Origin: Cellulomonas flavigena DSM 20109
GTDB taxonomy: Bacteria; Actinomycetota; Actinomycetes; Actinomycetales; Cellulomonadaceae
Direction of reading: 5' to 3'
DNA: 64,000 bases
NCBI RefSeq assembly: GCF_000092865.1
Contig: NC_014151.1
Span: forward strand, 62,001 to 126,000
The notes beneath the pieces are model-generated. The model ran no database searches and was not told the origin of the DNA. It worked only from the letters and a program-made list of their open reading frames with translations. Position 1 is the stretch's first letter. Every line of letters begins with the position of its first letter. This document shows positions 8,589-16,825 of the stretch, one piece after another. A program made the position numbers and the translations under genes.

Positions 8589-9578
8589 ATGAGCAACGTC
8601 CTGGTCGTCGGGGGCTCCGGCCTCCTCGGGTTCCACACGGTGGTCGAGCTCGTCGCGCGCGGGCACCGGGTCACGAGCCTGTCGCTGCCGCCCGCGGCGA
8701 CCGACGTCGAGTTCCCCGCGGGGGTCCGCGCGCTGTGGGAGGACGTCACCACGGCCACGGACGACGAGCTCACGGCCGCCCTCGACGGCATGGACGCGGT
8801 CGTGTACGCCGCCGGCGCCGACGAGCGCACGGTGCCGCCCGCGCCCGCCGCGCACTTCTTCTACGAGGCCAACGTCCTGCCGACGCAGCGGCTGGCCCGG
8901 CTCGCGCGCGCGGCGGGTGCCACGCGGTTCGTGCTCCTCGGCTCCTACACGGCCGAGTTCGCCGAGCGCTGGCCCGAGCTGGGGTACCGCGCGCGCCACG
9001 GCTACCCGCGCACGCGGCTGGCGCAGGAGGAGGTCGCGCACCTCGAGGGCGACGGTGCCATGGACGTCATGGTGCTGCGGCTGCCGTACATCTTCGGGCT
9101 CGTCGGGGAGCGCAGGCCGCTGTGGCAGTTCGTCGTGGACCGCGTGCAGGGGCCCGGTCCGGTGGCGGTGCTGGGCGGCTCGACGTCGTCCGTGACGGTC
9201 CGCCAGGTCGCGCAGGCGGCCGTGGGGGCGATGGAGCGTGGCACGCACGGCGCGCGGTACGCGATCAACGCGTACGACCTGACGTACGTCGAGCTGTACC
9301 GCCTGGCGTGCGAGGCCGTGGGCCGCGACCCGGACGACGTCGTCCAGGTCCCACTCGACGCGATGCTGCCGTACGGCGAGCAGGCCGACGCGGCCGCGGC
9401 CGCGGCGGGCACCGAGCACGGCATCCACGTCGTCGACTCGCTGCGCTTCCAGGACCGGGACGCCGTCAGCGACTGGGAGCCGACCGCGAGCGAGCTGGGC
9501 ATCGAGCCCGACGACGTGCGCGCGGCCGTCCGCGAGACGTTCCGGTGGTGCGTCGAGCACCCGGCGGACGCCGCCTGA
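8589..9578 (+). CDS. NAD-dependent epimerase/dehydratase family protein
   Basis: 329 residues, extended short-chain dehydrogenase type. The N-terminal Rossmann motif is 'VLVVGGSGLLGFHTV' (GxxGxxG). A Tyr-rich region 'GYRARHGYPRTRLAQEE' stands where the YxxxK motif would be; the spacing is YPRTR with Arg in place of Lys, so the enzyme may be atypical. 'VLRLPYIFG' is typical of the family. ATG 8589 follows GGAGGGATC. The substrate is unknown; it could be a nucleotide sugar or an NADP-binding regulator-like protein. Confidence 0.82.
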   Translation: MSNVLVVGGSGLLGFHTVVELVARGHRVTSLSLPPAATDVEFPAGVRALWEDVTTATDDELTAALDGMDAVVYAAGADERTVPPAPAAHFFYEANVLPTQRLARLARAAGATRFVLLGSYTAEFAERWPELGYRARHGYPRTRLAQEEVAHLEGDGAMDVMVLRLPYIFGLVGERRPLWQFVVDRVQGPGPVAVLGGSTSSVTVRQVAQAAVGAMERGTHGARYAINAYDLTYVELYRLACEAVGRDPDDVVQVPLDAMLPYGEQADAAAAAAGTEHGIHVVDSLRFQDRDAVSDWEPTASELGIEPDDVRAAVRETFRWCVEHPADAA

Positions 9579-9701
9579 CACCGCGGGGCGAGATGTCGTC
9601 GGACGTCCGATGAGACGCCCACTTCCCACAGGCCGCGTCCTTCCCTAGCCTGGCTGGACCGCCGCGGCGCCGCGGCAGCCACCGCAGCAGGGGAGCGTGC
9701 G

Positions 9702-11168
9702 ATGCCGGAGAACCCGAAGGACCGCACCACGTCCGCCGCCGACGGTCCGCAGCACCGCTCCGGGCTGGGCCGCCGGGCGTTCCTCGCGCTCGCCGGCGGC
9801 ACCGCCGCCGTCGTCGCGGGCGCGACCTCCGCGGGCGCGCTCGACGGGCGTGCGTGGGGCCCGCGCCCCGTGCTGCCGCACCGTCCTGGCCGGCACCACG
9901 GCGGCCGTGCCGGGTCCGAGCGTGCGGCCGTCGCGTTCGTCCGCGCCGCGGCGGACGCGTACCCGCAGCTCAACACCGGCCCCCGCCTGGCGCAGAGCTA
10001 CACCGACGAGCTCGGGCTGTTCTCCACGGCGTTCGTCTACGACAACGCCCTCGCGATCTGCGCGCTGCTCGCCGACGGCCGCCGCAGCAGCGTCGACAGC
10101 GCCCGCGTCATCGGCGACGGCCTGGTGTTCGCCCAGGAGAACGACCCGGACCACGCCGACGGCCGGCTGCGCCAGGGCTACAACGTCGGCCCGTACACGT
10201 TCTACGACGGCTCGCCGCAGCCCGACGGGTTCGTGCGAGCCGACGGGTACGCGAACATCGGCCGGCAGTTCGGGTTCCTCGGCACCGCGGTGGGGGACAT
10301 GGCCTGGCCGGGGCTGGCGCTGCTGCAGCTGTTCCGCGTGACGCGGGACCGCACGTACCTGCGGGCGGCCGTGGCGATCGGGGAGTGGATCACCTCGACC
10401 ACGTGGTCCACGGCGCCGCTGGGCGGCTTCTCGTTCGGCGTCGACGGCGGCAACCAGCCCGTGCCCAACGGGTCGACGGAGCACAACGTCGACTGCGTCG
10501 CGTTCTTCTCCATGCTGCGCAAGGCGACCGGCGACCGGCGCTGGACGGCCGCGTCCGAGCACGCGCTCGCTTTCGTCGACCGCATGTGGGACTCGGGCAA
10601 CGGCTGGTTCTGGACGGGCACGAACGACGGTGTCGAGATCAACCGCGACCCCGTCCCGCTGGACCCCGCCACCTGGAGCCGGCTGGCGATCCGCGAGAAG
10701 CGCTACGACCGCGCGCTGGACTGGGCGGGCGAGGCGCTCGCCGTCACCGACGAGCCCACCGCGCCGACGTCCCAGCTGCCCGACGACGCCCAGCAGGTCT
10801 CCGGTGTCACGTTCAGCACCGCGTCCCTCACGTCGACCGCGCAGTACAACGGCCTCACCGTGCACCCGCAGGGTGTGTGGCTCGAGGGCACCGCACAGCT
10901 CGCGACGTCCCTGCTGGACCGCAACCACCGCGGCGACAAGCAGCGCGCCGAGTGGCTGCTGTCCCAGGTGCGGCGCGCGCAGGACACCGTCGGCGCCGGG
11001 CAGCACCTGGGTGGTGCCGAGGTCGACGGCGGCGTCGTGGCCGCGTCGAGCCTCATCGACACGGGCTTCGGGTTCGGGTACTTCCAGGTGCAGCACGTGG
11101 GCGCGACGTCGTGGTTCCTGCTCGCGTCCGCCGGGGCCAACCCGATGCGGTGGGACGGCCTGCGGTAG
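9702..11168 (+). CDS. Tat-exported six-hairpin glycosidase-like protein
   Basis: 488 residues. The N-terminus has a Tat signal ('GRRAFLALAGGTAAVVAGAT', about 22-45). The mature part has repeated aromatic helical hairpins typical of alpha/alpha toroid enzymes, for example 'GYNVGPYTFYDG', 'TEHNVDCVAFFSML' and 'FGFGYFQVQHVGATSWFL'. This matches the six-hairpin glycosidase superfamily, suggesting a secreted glycoside hydrolase or lyase that folds in the cytoplasm first. Catalytic residues cannot be assigned by eye. A GGGGAG ribosome-binding site precedes ATG 9702. Confidence 0.75.
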   Translation: MPENPKDRTTSAADGPQHRSGLGRRAFLALAGGTAAVVAGATSAGALDGRAWGPRPVLPHRPGRHHGGRAGSERAAVAFVRAAADAYPQLNTGPRLAQSYTDELGLFSTAFVYDNALAICALLADGRRSSVDSARVIGDGLVFAQENDPDHADGRLRQGYNVGPYTFYDGSPQPDGFVRADGYANIGRQFGFLGTAVGDMAWPGLALLQLFRVTRDRTYLRAAVAIGEWITSTTWSTAPLGGFSFGVDGGNQPVPNGSTEHNVDCVAFFSMLRKATGDRRWTAASEHALAFVDRMWDSGNGWFWTGTNDGVEINRDPVPLDPATWSRLAIREKRYDRALDWAGEALAVTDEPTAPTSQLPDDAQQVSGVTFSTASLTSTAQYNGLTVHPQGVWLEGTAQLATSLLDRNHRGDKQRAEWLLSQVRRAQDTVGAGQHLGGAEVDGGVVAASSLIDTGFGFGYFQVQHVGATSWFLLASAGANPMRWDGLR

Positions 11169-11216
11169 CGCCGCGGTCGTGGCCCGCCGTCGACCACGGA
11201 CACGGCCGCCCGCGTC

Positions 11217-11603
11217 TCAGCGCGCGACGTCCCCGGCGACGTACTGCCACCCGTCGGGGCCGCGGCGGAACCGGCTGACCTCGCGCAGCGACCCGCGCCC
11301 GTCGGGTCCCCGCCAGAAGGCCTCGAACTCCACGGTCCCGGTGGTGTCGAACACGCCGCCGCCGGTGGTCGCGAGCACGTCGAGCCGGTACCAGCGCACG
11401 CCGGCGTCGAGCACGAGGTCCGCCGGGCGGGTCGACGGGTGCCACGAACGCTGCAGGTACGCCGCGTCGCCGACCGCGAACGCGCTGTAGCGCGAGCGCA
11501 TGAGCTGCTCGGCCGTGCCGGCGGTGCGCTCGCCGGCGTGCAGCGGGCCGCAGCACCCGGCCAGCGGCAGGCCTGTCCCGCAGGGGCACCTGGTGTCGCT
11601 CAC
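11217..11603 (-). CDS. YchJ-family (UPF0225) SEC-C zinc-motif protein
   Basis: 128 residues from GTG 11603; ATG 11615 is the alternative start. The N-terminus 'DTRCPCGTGLPLAGCCGPLH' is a SEC-C zinc-binding cysteine cluster. It is followed by the UPF0225 hallmark 'AEQLMRSRYSAFAVGDAAYL' and an NTF2-like barrel 'VEFEAFWRG'. Homologues such as E. coli YchJ start almost directly at the CPCG motif, which favours the downstream start. No ribosome-binding site is clear for either start, so a leaderless start is possible. The function is unknown. Confidence 0.88.
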   Translation of the reverse strand: MSDTRCPCGTGLPLAGCCGPLHAGERTAGTAEQLMRSRYSAFAVGDAAYLQRSWHPSTRPADLVLDAGVRWYRLDVLATTGGGVFDTTGTVEFEAFWRGPDGRGSLREVSRFRRGPDGWQYVAGDVAR

Positions 11604-11690
11604 GGGGCCGATCATGCCCGTCCGGGCCGTCCGTGGCGCGTGCGGGCGCGTCCGCGTGCGGTGCGCGCCGGCTCGTCTAGCGTGGGTCAC

Positions 11691-12359
11691 GTGCCCCGAG
11701 CGACGCCACGCGCCCTCGTCCTGGCGGGCCGCGCCCGCTACGGCGACCCGTGGCACGACCACGCGGCGACGTCACACGGGGTCGCGCTCGAGCTGCAGTC
11801 CGCGGGCTTCACGGTCGACGTGCGCAGCACGTTCCCGGACGCGCTGGCGGGCCTGACGCCCGACGACCTGCTCGTCGTCAACTCCGGCCTCGGTCCGGCG
11901 GAGGACGACGACGCGCCCTGGCGCCCGCTGCACGAGGCGGTGCGCGACCACGCGGCGGCCGACGGGCCGGTCCTCGCCCTGCACCAGTCGACCATGACGT
12001 TCCGCGACAGCCCCTGGTGGTCCGACGTGATCGGCGGGCACTGGGTCGACGGCACGTCGTGGCACCCCCCGCAGGCGGAGCACACCTTCGACGTCGCACC
12101 GAGCCACCCGGTGACCGAGGGCCTCGGCCCGCTCGTCGTGGACGACGAGCGGTACACCGACCTCGTCGTCGCGCCCGCCGTGCGCCCCCTCGTCACGCAC
12201 GACGAGGGCGGGACCACGCACCCGGTGGTCTGGCTCGCGCCGAGCCGACGCGCCGTGTACGACGGGCTCGGGCACGACCTCGGGTCCTACCGCACGCCCG
12301 CCCGCGCCGCGCTGCTGCGCCGCGAGGCCCGCTGGCTGGTGCGTCTGCCGCCCGCGTGA
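11691..12359 (+). CDS. ThuA-like domain protein
   Basis: 222 residues with a class-I glutamine-amidotransferase-like fold of the ThuA type. 'DLLVVNSG' and 'GPVLALHQSTMTFRD' are followed by 'IGGHWVDGTSWHPP' and 'YDGLGHDLGSY', which matches the ThuA pattern of W/H-rich strands. ThuA relates to trehalose/sugar metabolism in rhizobia; the substrate here is unknown. A TAGCGT box ends 7 nt before GTG 11691, so the mRNA is probably leaderless. Its 3' end overlaps the convergent first propeller gene by 73 bp. Confidence 0.8.
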   Translation: MPRATPRALVLAGRARYGDPWHDHAATSHGVALELQSAGFTVDVRSTFPDALAGLTPDDLLVVNSGLGPAEDDDAPWRPLHEAVRDHAAADGPVLALHQSTMTFRDSPWWSDVIGGHWVDGTSWHPPQAEHTFDVAPSHPVTEGLGPLVVDDERYTDLVVAPAVRPLVTHDEGGTTHPVVWLAPSRRAVYDGLGHDLGSYRTPARAALLRREARWLVRLPPA

Positions 12360-13792
12360 CCCGGCCGCCGGCCGCGCGGCGCCAGCACCGCGTTGCCCTG
12401 CGCACCCACGCCGAGCAGGGCACCGCCGCCGACCTCGACGTGGCTCGGTGCGCCCAGCGCCGCCAGGTCCGCGCGCCACGTCACCAGCCCGTCGCCCGGG
12501 TCGAGCGCGACGAGCAGCGCACGCGCCGTGGTCGGGCTCGACCCGGCGACCAGCAGGCGACGGCCGTCCGTCGCCAGGTGCGTGACCAGCGCGAGCTCGT
12601 CGTGGAACAGCTCGGGCGCCGTCGCCTCCCACCGCACCTCGCCCGTGCCGGCGTCGAGCGTGGCGACGCGGAACCCGTCGTGCGCGTGCAGCAGCCCGCC
12701 GAGCAGGAGCGCCCCCTGCGCCGGCGCGTCGGTCCGCCAGCGCTGCTCACCGCTGCGCGCGTCCCACGCGCGCAGCCCGCCGCCCGTCGTCAGGGCCAGC
12801 CCGGGCACGCTGCCGTCGTCGACCGTGACGCGGACCGGGACGCCGTCGAGCCGCACCTCGCCGGCCGGACCCACCAGCCGCGTGAACCCCTCGCTGCCCA
12901 CGACGAGGGCCGTGCCGTCCTGCCGCGCCCCGACGACGGTCGCCAGCGTGCCCGCCGACGCGAGCGTGGCGCCGTCGGCCGCGTCGAGCAGCACCGTGCC
13001 GGCGCCCAGCACACCCACCGCGTCGTCGCCCACGGGCACCACGCGCGTCGTGGCACCCCACCGCAGCACGCCCCCGCCGAGCCCCGTCGCGGCGTGCACC
13101 CGCCACCGCTCGTCACCGGTGCGCGCGTCGAGCGCCCACACGGCGGTGCCGTCGTCGAGCGGTGCCGCGAGCACCAGCGCGTCACCCACCACGCCGACGG
13201 CCGCGGCGACCTCGTCGCCGGCCCCCGCGGGGTACCGCGCGGCCACCTCGCCGGCCTCCACGACCGCCACCGACGCGGCCGTCGCCGCGTGCCCCGGGGG
13301 TCGCGCCGCGTTCGTCGGGTCACCGTCCGTCGCGTCGTGCACCAGGCACGTGACCGCGTCGCCGGGGCCCCGGACGCACTGCAGCCCGTAGCGACCGGGC
13401 TCCGGCGCGTCGGGCGCGTCGGCCAGCGGGACGCTCCAGCGGACGTCGCCGGTCGCCACGGCGTGCGCCACGAGCGACATCGCGCCCCGGTCGGTGACCC
13501 GCTCCTCGAGCAGCACGTCCCGGTCGACCAGCACGTCGTCCGTCGCGTCGCCCGCCAGGTACCAGGCCACCGCGGGCGGCTCCGGGAGCGGCGCCAGGAC
13601 GCCCGGCACGTCCGCCAGCGCGGCCAGGCGGACGCGCTCGCGGGCGTCCGCGACGAGCTGCGCGACCACCAGCGCGAGGACGACGACGAGCGGCAGCGCC
13701 GCAGGCCACCGGCGCCGGGCGCGGCCGGTGCGACCCTGTGGCGCAGGCGTTCCGGGGTCGTCGTCGAGCTCGACCAGCACCGGGTCTCGCAC
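12287..13792 (-). CDS. Membrane-anchored PQQ-like beta-propeller protein, array member 1
   Basis: 501 residues from GTG 13792, chosen because a TAACGT box ends 7 nt upstream; GTG 13801 would overlap that box. The plan is a short acidic cytoplasmic N-terminus ('VLVELDDDP'), one transmembrane helix (about 30-50), then an extracellular eight-blade-like repeat domain with 'ALDARTGDERW', 'AWDARSGEQRW' and 'LDAGTGEVRW' outer-strand motifs of PQQ/WD40-type propellers. The array signature VDDGSVPGLALT and the paired cysteines (C-x8-C) are present. It is the most divergent copy. It lacks the usual C-terminal LTVLG ending and instead runs on into a basic tail antisense to the ThuA gene. The function is unknown. 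Confidence 0.88.
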   Translation of the reverse strand: MRDPVLVELDDDPGTPAPQGRTGRARRRWPAALPLVVVLALVVAQLVADARERVRLAALADVPGVLAPLPEPPAVAWYLAGDATDDVLVDRDVLLEERVTDRGAMSLVAHAVATGDVRWSVPLADAPDAPEPGRYGLQCVRGPGDAVTCLVHDATDGDPTNAARPPGHAATAASVAVVEAGEVAARYPAGAGDEVAAAVGVVGDALVLAAPLDDGTAVWALDARTGDERWRVHAATGLGGGVLRWGATTRVVPVGDDAVGVLGAGTVLLDAADGATLASAGTLATVVGARQDGTALVVGSEGFTRLVGPAGEVRLDGVPVRVTVDDGSVPGLALTTGGGLRAWDARSGEQRWRTDAPAQGALLLGGLLHAHDGFRVATLDAGTGEVRWEATAPELFHDELALVTHLATDGRRLLVAGSSPTTARALLVALDPGDGLVTWRADLAALGAPSHVEVGGGALLGVGAQGNAVLAPRGRRPGHAGGRRTSQRASRRSSAARAGVR

Positions 13793-13820
13793 CCCGTGCA
13801 CGTTACGCCGCAGGGGAGCG

Positions 13821-15266
13821 TCAGCCCAGGACGGTGAGCAGCTGGGCCCCCTCGCCCGAGCTCACCAGGAGCAGGCCCAGGTGCGACGTGAGCTCGATGC
13901 TGCCCGGCGGCAGCGGCGACCGCCACGACACCGACCCGTCGGCGGGGTCGAGGGCGACCAGCTCCGGCGGGTCGTCGGCCTCCACGGGCCGCGCGACGGC
14001 CAGCAGGTGGCGCCCGTCCGTCACCGGCAGCGTCGTCGCCACGGTCGTCGTCCACAGCTCGGCGCCCGTGCGCGCGTCGAGCGTCAGCAGCTCCAGCCCC
14101 GCGTCGAGGTGCACGCGCCCGCCCACGACCAGCGCGTTCCAGCCCTGCGGGTCGGGCACCGACCACAGCTCCTCGCCGTGGACCAGGGCCGTGAGCTCAC
14201 CGCCGGCGGTGGTGAGCACCAGGCCCGGGACGCTGCCGTCGTCCACGGTGAGGTGCAGGACGTCGCCCGGCACGTCGAGGTCGCCCGCGGGCCGCACGAC
14301 CGTGGTGCGCGCGTCGCCGGCCGCCGCGTCCGACGGGACGAGCCGGATCGTCTCGGCGTCGGCGACCGCGTACTCGTCGCCGAGCGGACGGGTGCGGACC
14401 GTGCGCCCGTCGGCGTCGAGGAGGGTCATCTCGCGCGCCGTCAGCAGCGCGACCAGCTCACCGAGCCGCAGGACGTAGGGGTCGCCGCCCGCGTCGGGCG
14501 CGGACGTCACGGGCCGTTCCCAGACCACCGCGCCGTCGAGGGTCGTCGCCCGGACGGTCGTGCCGCGCTGCGACGCGACCGTGACGACGACCAGGTCCCC
14601 GACGGCGGCGAACGACGTCGGTCGCTCGTCGTCGGCGACGGCCGTCCCGAGGTCGGCGACGAGCGTGCCGGCGCGGGTGTCCAGCACGACCAGACGCGTG
14701 GTCGACGGCGGCAGCGGCAGCGTGGCGCCCTGCCCGACGACGTACGTGCCGTCGTGCGCGAGGCACACCACGAGGTGCTCCTGCGTGCCGTGCGCGGCGC
14801 AGCGGCCGGAGTCCGCGTACGTCGAGAACCCCGGACGGGCCTGCGGGCGTGTGGCCCCGTCGACCAGCTCGACGTGCCACCGCTGCGCGCCGGTCACGGC
14901 GTCGACCGCCGCGACCTCCACCGGCCCGGAGTCGCTGTCTCGCACGCCGACGAGGAGCCCCTCGGGCGTCCGGACCTCCGCGACGCCGTACAGGTCGCGC
15001 GTGGGCAGCTGCCACAGGGCCGCCGGCGGGCCGTCGAGCAGCGCGACGCCGCCCGCGTGCGCGGCCACTGCGGCGACCTGCGCGCGGTCGCGACGGGTCT
15101 GGAGCACCTGAGCGGTGACGCCGACGGCGAGGAGCACCGCGAGCACGGCGCCGCCGAGGACCCACCCGCGCCGGGGGACGGCCGGGCGCGCCGCGGGCGG
15201 CGACGGGCCGGGGTCGCTCTCGTCGTCGACGACCTCGACCTCGTGCAGCGTGGGGCGGCGCGCCAT
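13821..15266 (-). CDS. Membrane-anchored PQQ-like beta-propeller protein, array member 2
   Basis: 481 residues. The cytoplasmic N-terminus 'MARRPTLHEVEVVDDESD' is followed by a transmembrane helix (about 33-53) and a propeller ectodomain. Blade motifs include 'VDAVTGAQRWHVEL', 'LDARTGAELW' and 'LDPADGSVSWRSPLP'. The array signature VDDGSVPGLVLT, the C-x10-C pair in the 'CAAHG...VVCLAHD' region and the ending 'LLTVLG' are all present. A TACCCT box ends exactly 6 nt before ATG 15266. It is most similar by eye to member 3. Confidence 0.9.
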   Translation of the reverse strand: MARRPTLHEVEVVDDESDPGPSPPAARPAVPRRGWVLGGAVLAVLLAVGVTAQVLQTRRDRAQVAAVAAHAGGVALLDGPPAALWQLPTRDLYGVAEVRTPEGLLVGVRDSDSGPVEVAAVDAVTGAQRWHVELVDGATRPQARPGFSTYADSGRCAAHGTQEHLVVCLAHDGTYVVGQGATLPLPPSTTRLVVLDTRAGTLVADLGTAVADDERPTSFAAVGDLVVVTVASQRGTTVRATTLDGAVVWERPVTSAPDAGGDPYVLRLGELVALLTAREMTLLDADGRTVRTRPLGDEYAVADAETIRLVPSDAAAGDARTTVVRPAGDLDVPGDVLHLTVDDGSVPGLVLTTAGGELTALVHGEELWSVPDPQGWNALVVGGRVHLDAGLELLTLDARTGAELWTTTVATTLPVTDGRHLLAVARPVEADDPPELVALDPADGSVSWRSPLPPGSIELTSHLGLLLVSSGEGAQLLTVLG

Positions 15267-15305
15267 CGGGGCAGGGTAGCGGGGCCGGCCGGGCGCGGGA
15301 GGGGT

Positions 15306-16775
15306 TCAGCCGAGGACGGTCAGGTGGGTCTCGTGGCCGTCGTCCCTCCCGGCGAGGAGCAGGTGCCGCCACGCGACGAGCTCGGTGGTGCCGTCCGGCA
15401 GCGGGGCGCGCCACAGCTCGGTGCCGTCGGCGGGGTCGAGCGCGACCATCTGCGCCTGCTCGCCACGCTCGGCGACCCGGGCGACCCCCAGCAGCACGCG
15501 TCCGTCCGTCACCGGCAGCCCTCGGACCACCTCGGACCGCCACGCCCGCGTGCCGTCCCGTGCGTCCAGGGCCGTGAGACCCCCGCCGTCGTCGACCACC
15601 ACGCGGCCGCCGAGGACGAGCAGGTTCCACCACCCGGGGTCGTCGGCGGTCCAGCTCTGCTCGCCGTCGACCCACGCGACGAGGTGCCGGCCGTCCGAGG
15701 TGAGCGCCAGCCCGGGTGCGCTGCCGTCGTCGACCAGCGGCGTCAGGACGTCGCCCCGTACCTCGACGACGCCGTCCTGCCGCACGATCGTCGTCGGCGC
15801 GTCCGCCGCCTGGCTCCGCGGCCGCACGTGGACGCCGCCGTCGGCGCTGTACGCGTAGCCCCCCGCGAGCGGGTGCGTGCGGACCGTGGCGCCGTCCTCG
15901 TCGAGCAGCACCACCTCGGTCTCGCCCAGGACGGCGACGAGGTCGCCCACCCGCTCGACCCGCGTTCCGCCGGCCTCCGGGTCGGCCGTCGTCGTCACCG
16001 GCACCGACCACCGCGCGGTGCCGTCGGTGGTCGACGCCCGCACGGTGGTGCCGTCCGACGCCTCGACCACGGCGACGACGAGGTCGCCCAGCGTGGCGAC
16101 GGACGTGGGGTGGGTGCCGGGCTCGAGGGAGGCGGTGAGGTCCGTGACCACCGTGCCGTCGCGGGTGTCGAGCACCACGAGGCGGGACGTGGTCGGGGCG
16201 ACGTACCCGGCGGACTCGCGACCGATCACCCGGGCGCCGTCGTGCGCGAGGCAGACGGCGAGGTCGGCCCGGTCGCCGTGCGCGGTGCAGTAGCCCGAGT
16301 CGGGGTACGCCTCGAACCCGGGGTCGACGGCCGGGCGCGTCGAGCCGTCGACGAGCTCGACGCGCCACACCTCGCGCCCCGTGGCCACGTCGAGCGCGGC
16401 CGCGGCCACCGGCCCCTCGACGGCCGACCGCAGGCCCACGAGCAGCCCCTCCGGGGTGCGGACCTGCGTGGCCTCGTAGAACGTCTCGCTGTGGGTCTCC
16501 CACCGCGGGACCGGTGGCCCGTCGAGCAGCGGGACGCTCTGCGGGCTCGCGGCGACCGCGGCCAGGCGTGCGCGCTCACGACGGTCCTGGAGCACCTGGC
16601 CGGTCACGCCCACGACGACGAGCACGGCCAGCACCGCGGCCCCGAGCACGAGCGGCCACCGGCGGCGCGGCGCGGCGGCCGTCGTGGACCCGTCGGTGGG
16701 CGGCGGCGCGCCCGTGCCGTCGTCGGAGTCGTCGTCGACGAGCTCGACGTCGTGGAGCGTCGCACGGCGGGCCAT
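15306..16775 (-). CDS. Membrane-anchored PQQ-like beta-propeller protein, array member 3
   Basis: 489 residues: 'MARRATLHDVELVDDDSD' acidic N-terminus, transmembrane helix at about 41-62, then the propeller ectodomain. Signatures are 'LDVATGREVWRVELVDGSTR', VDDGSAPGLALT, 'LDARDGTRAW', 'LDPADGTELWRAPLPDG' and the terminal 'HLTVLG'. The disulfide-like pair CTAHG...VCLAHD is kept. A TAGCCT box ends 6 nt before ATG 16775. The near-identical N-terminus and cysteine-loop sequence make it the closest relative of member 2, so the pair probably arose from a recent duplication. Confidence 0.9.
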   Translation of the reverse strand: MARRATLHDVELVDDDSDDGTGAPPPTDGSTTAAAPRRRWPLVLGAAVLAVLVVVGVTGQVLQDRRERARLAAVAASPQSVPLLDGPPVPRWETHSETFYEATQVRTPEGLLVGLRSAVEGPVAAAALDVATGREVWRVELVDGSTRPAVDPGFEAYPDSGYCTAHGDRADLAVCLAHDGARVIGRESAGYVAPTTSRLVVLDTRDGTVVTDLTASLEPGTHPTSVATLGDLVVAVVEASDGTTVRASTTDGTARWSVPVTTTADPEAGGTRVERVGDLVAVLGETEVVLLDEDGATVRTHPLAGGYAYSADGGVHVRPRSQAADAPTTIVRQDGVVEVRGDVLTPLVDDGSAPGLALTSDGRHLVAWVDGEQSWTADDPGWWNLLVLGGRVVVDDGGGLTALDARDGTRAWRSEVVRGLPVTDGRVLLGVARVAERGEQAQMVALDPADGTELWRAPLPDGTTELVAWRHLLLAGRDDGHETHLTVLG

Positions 16776-16825
16776 CGTCGTAGGCTAGTGCCGGCCACGG
16801 GCCGCCGCGGTCGGTTCGCGGGCGT

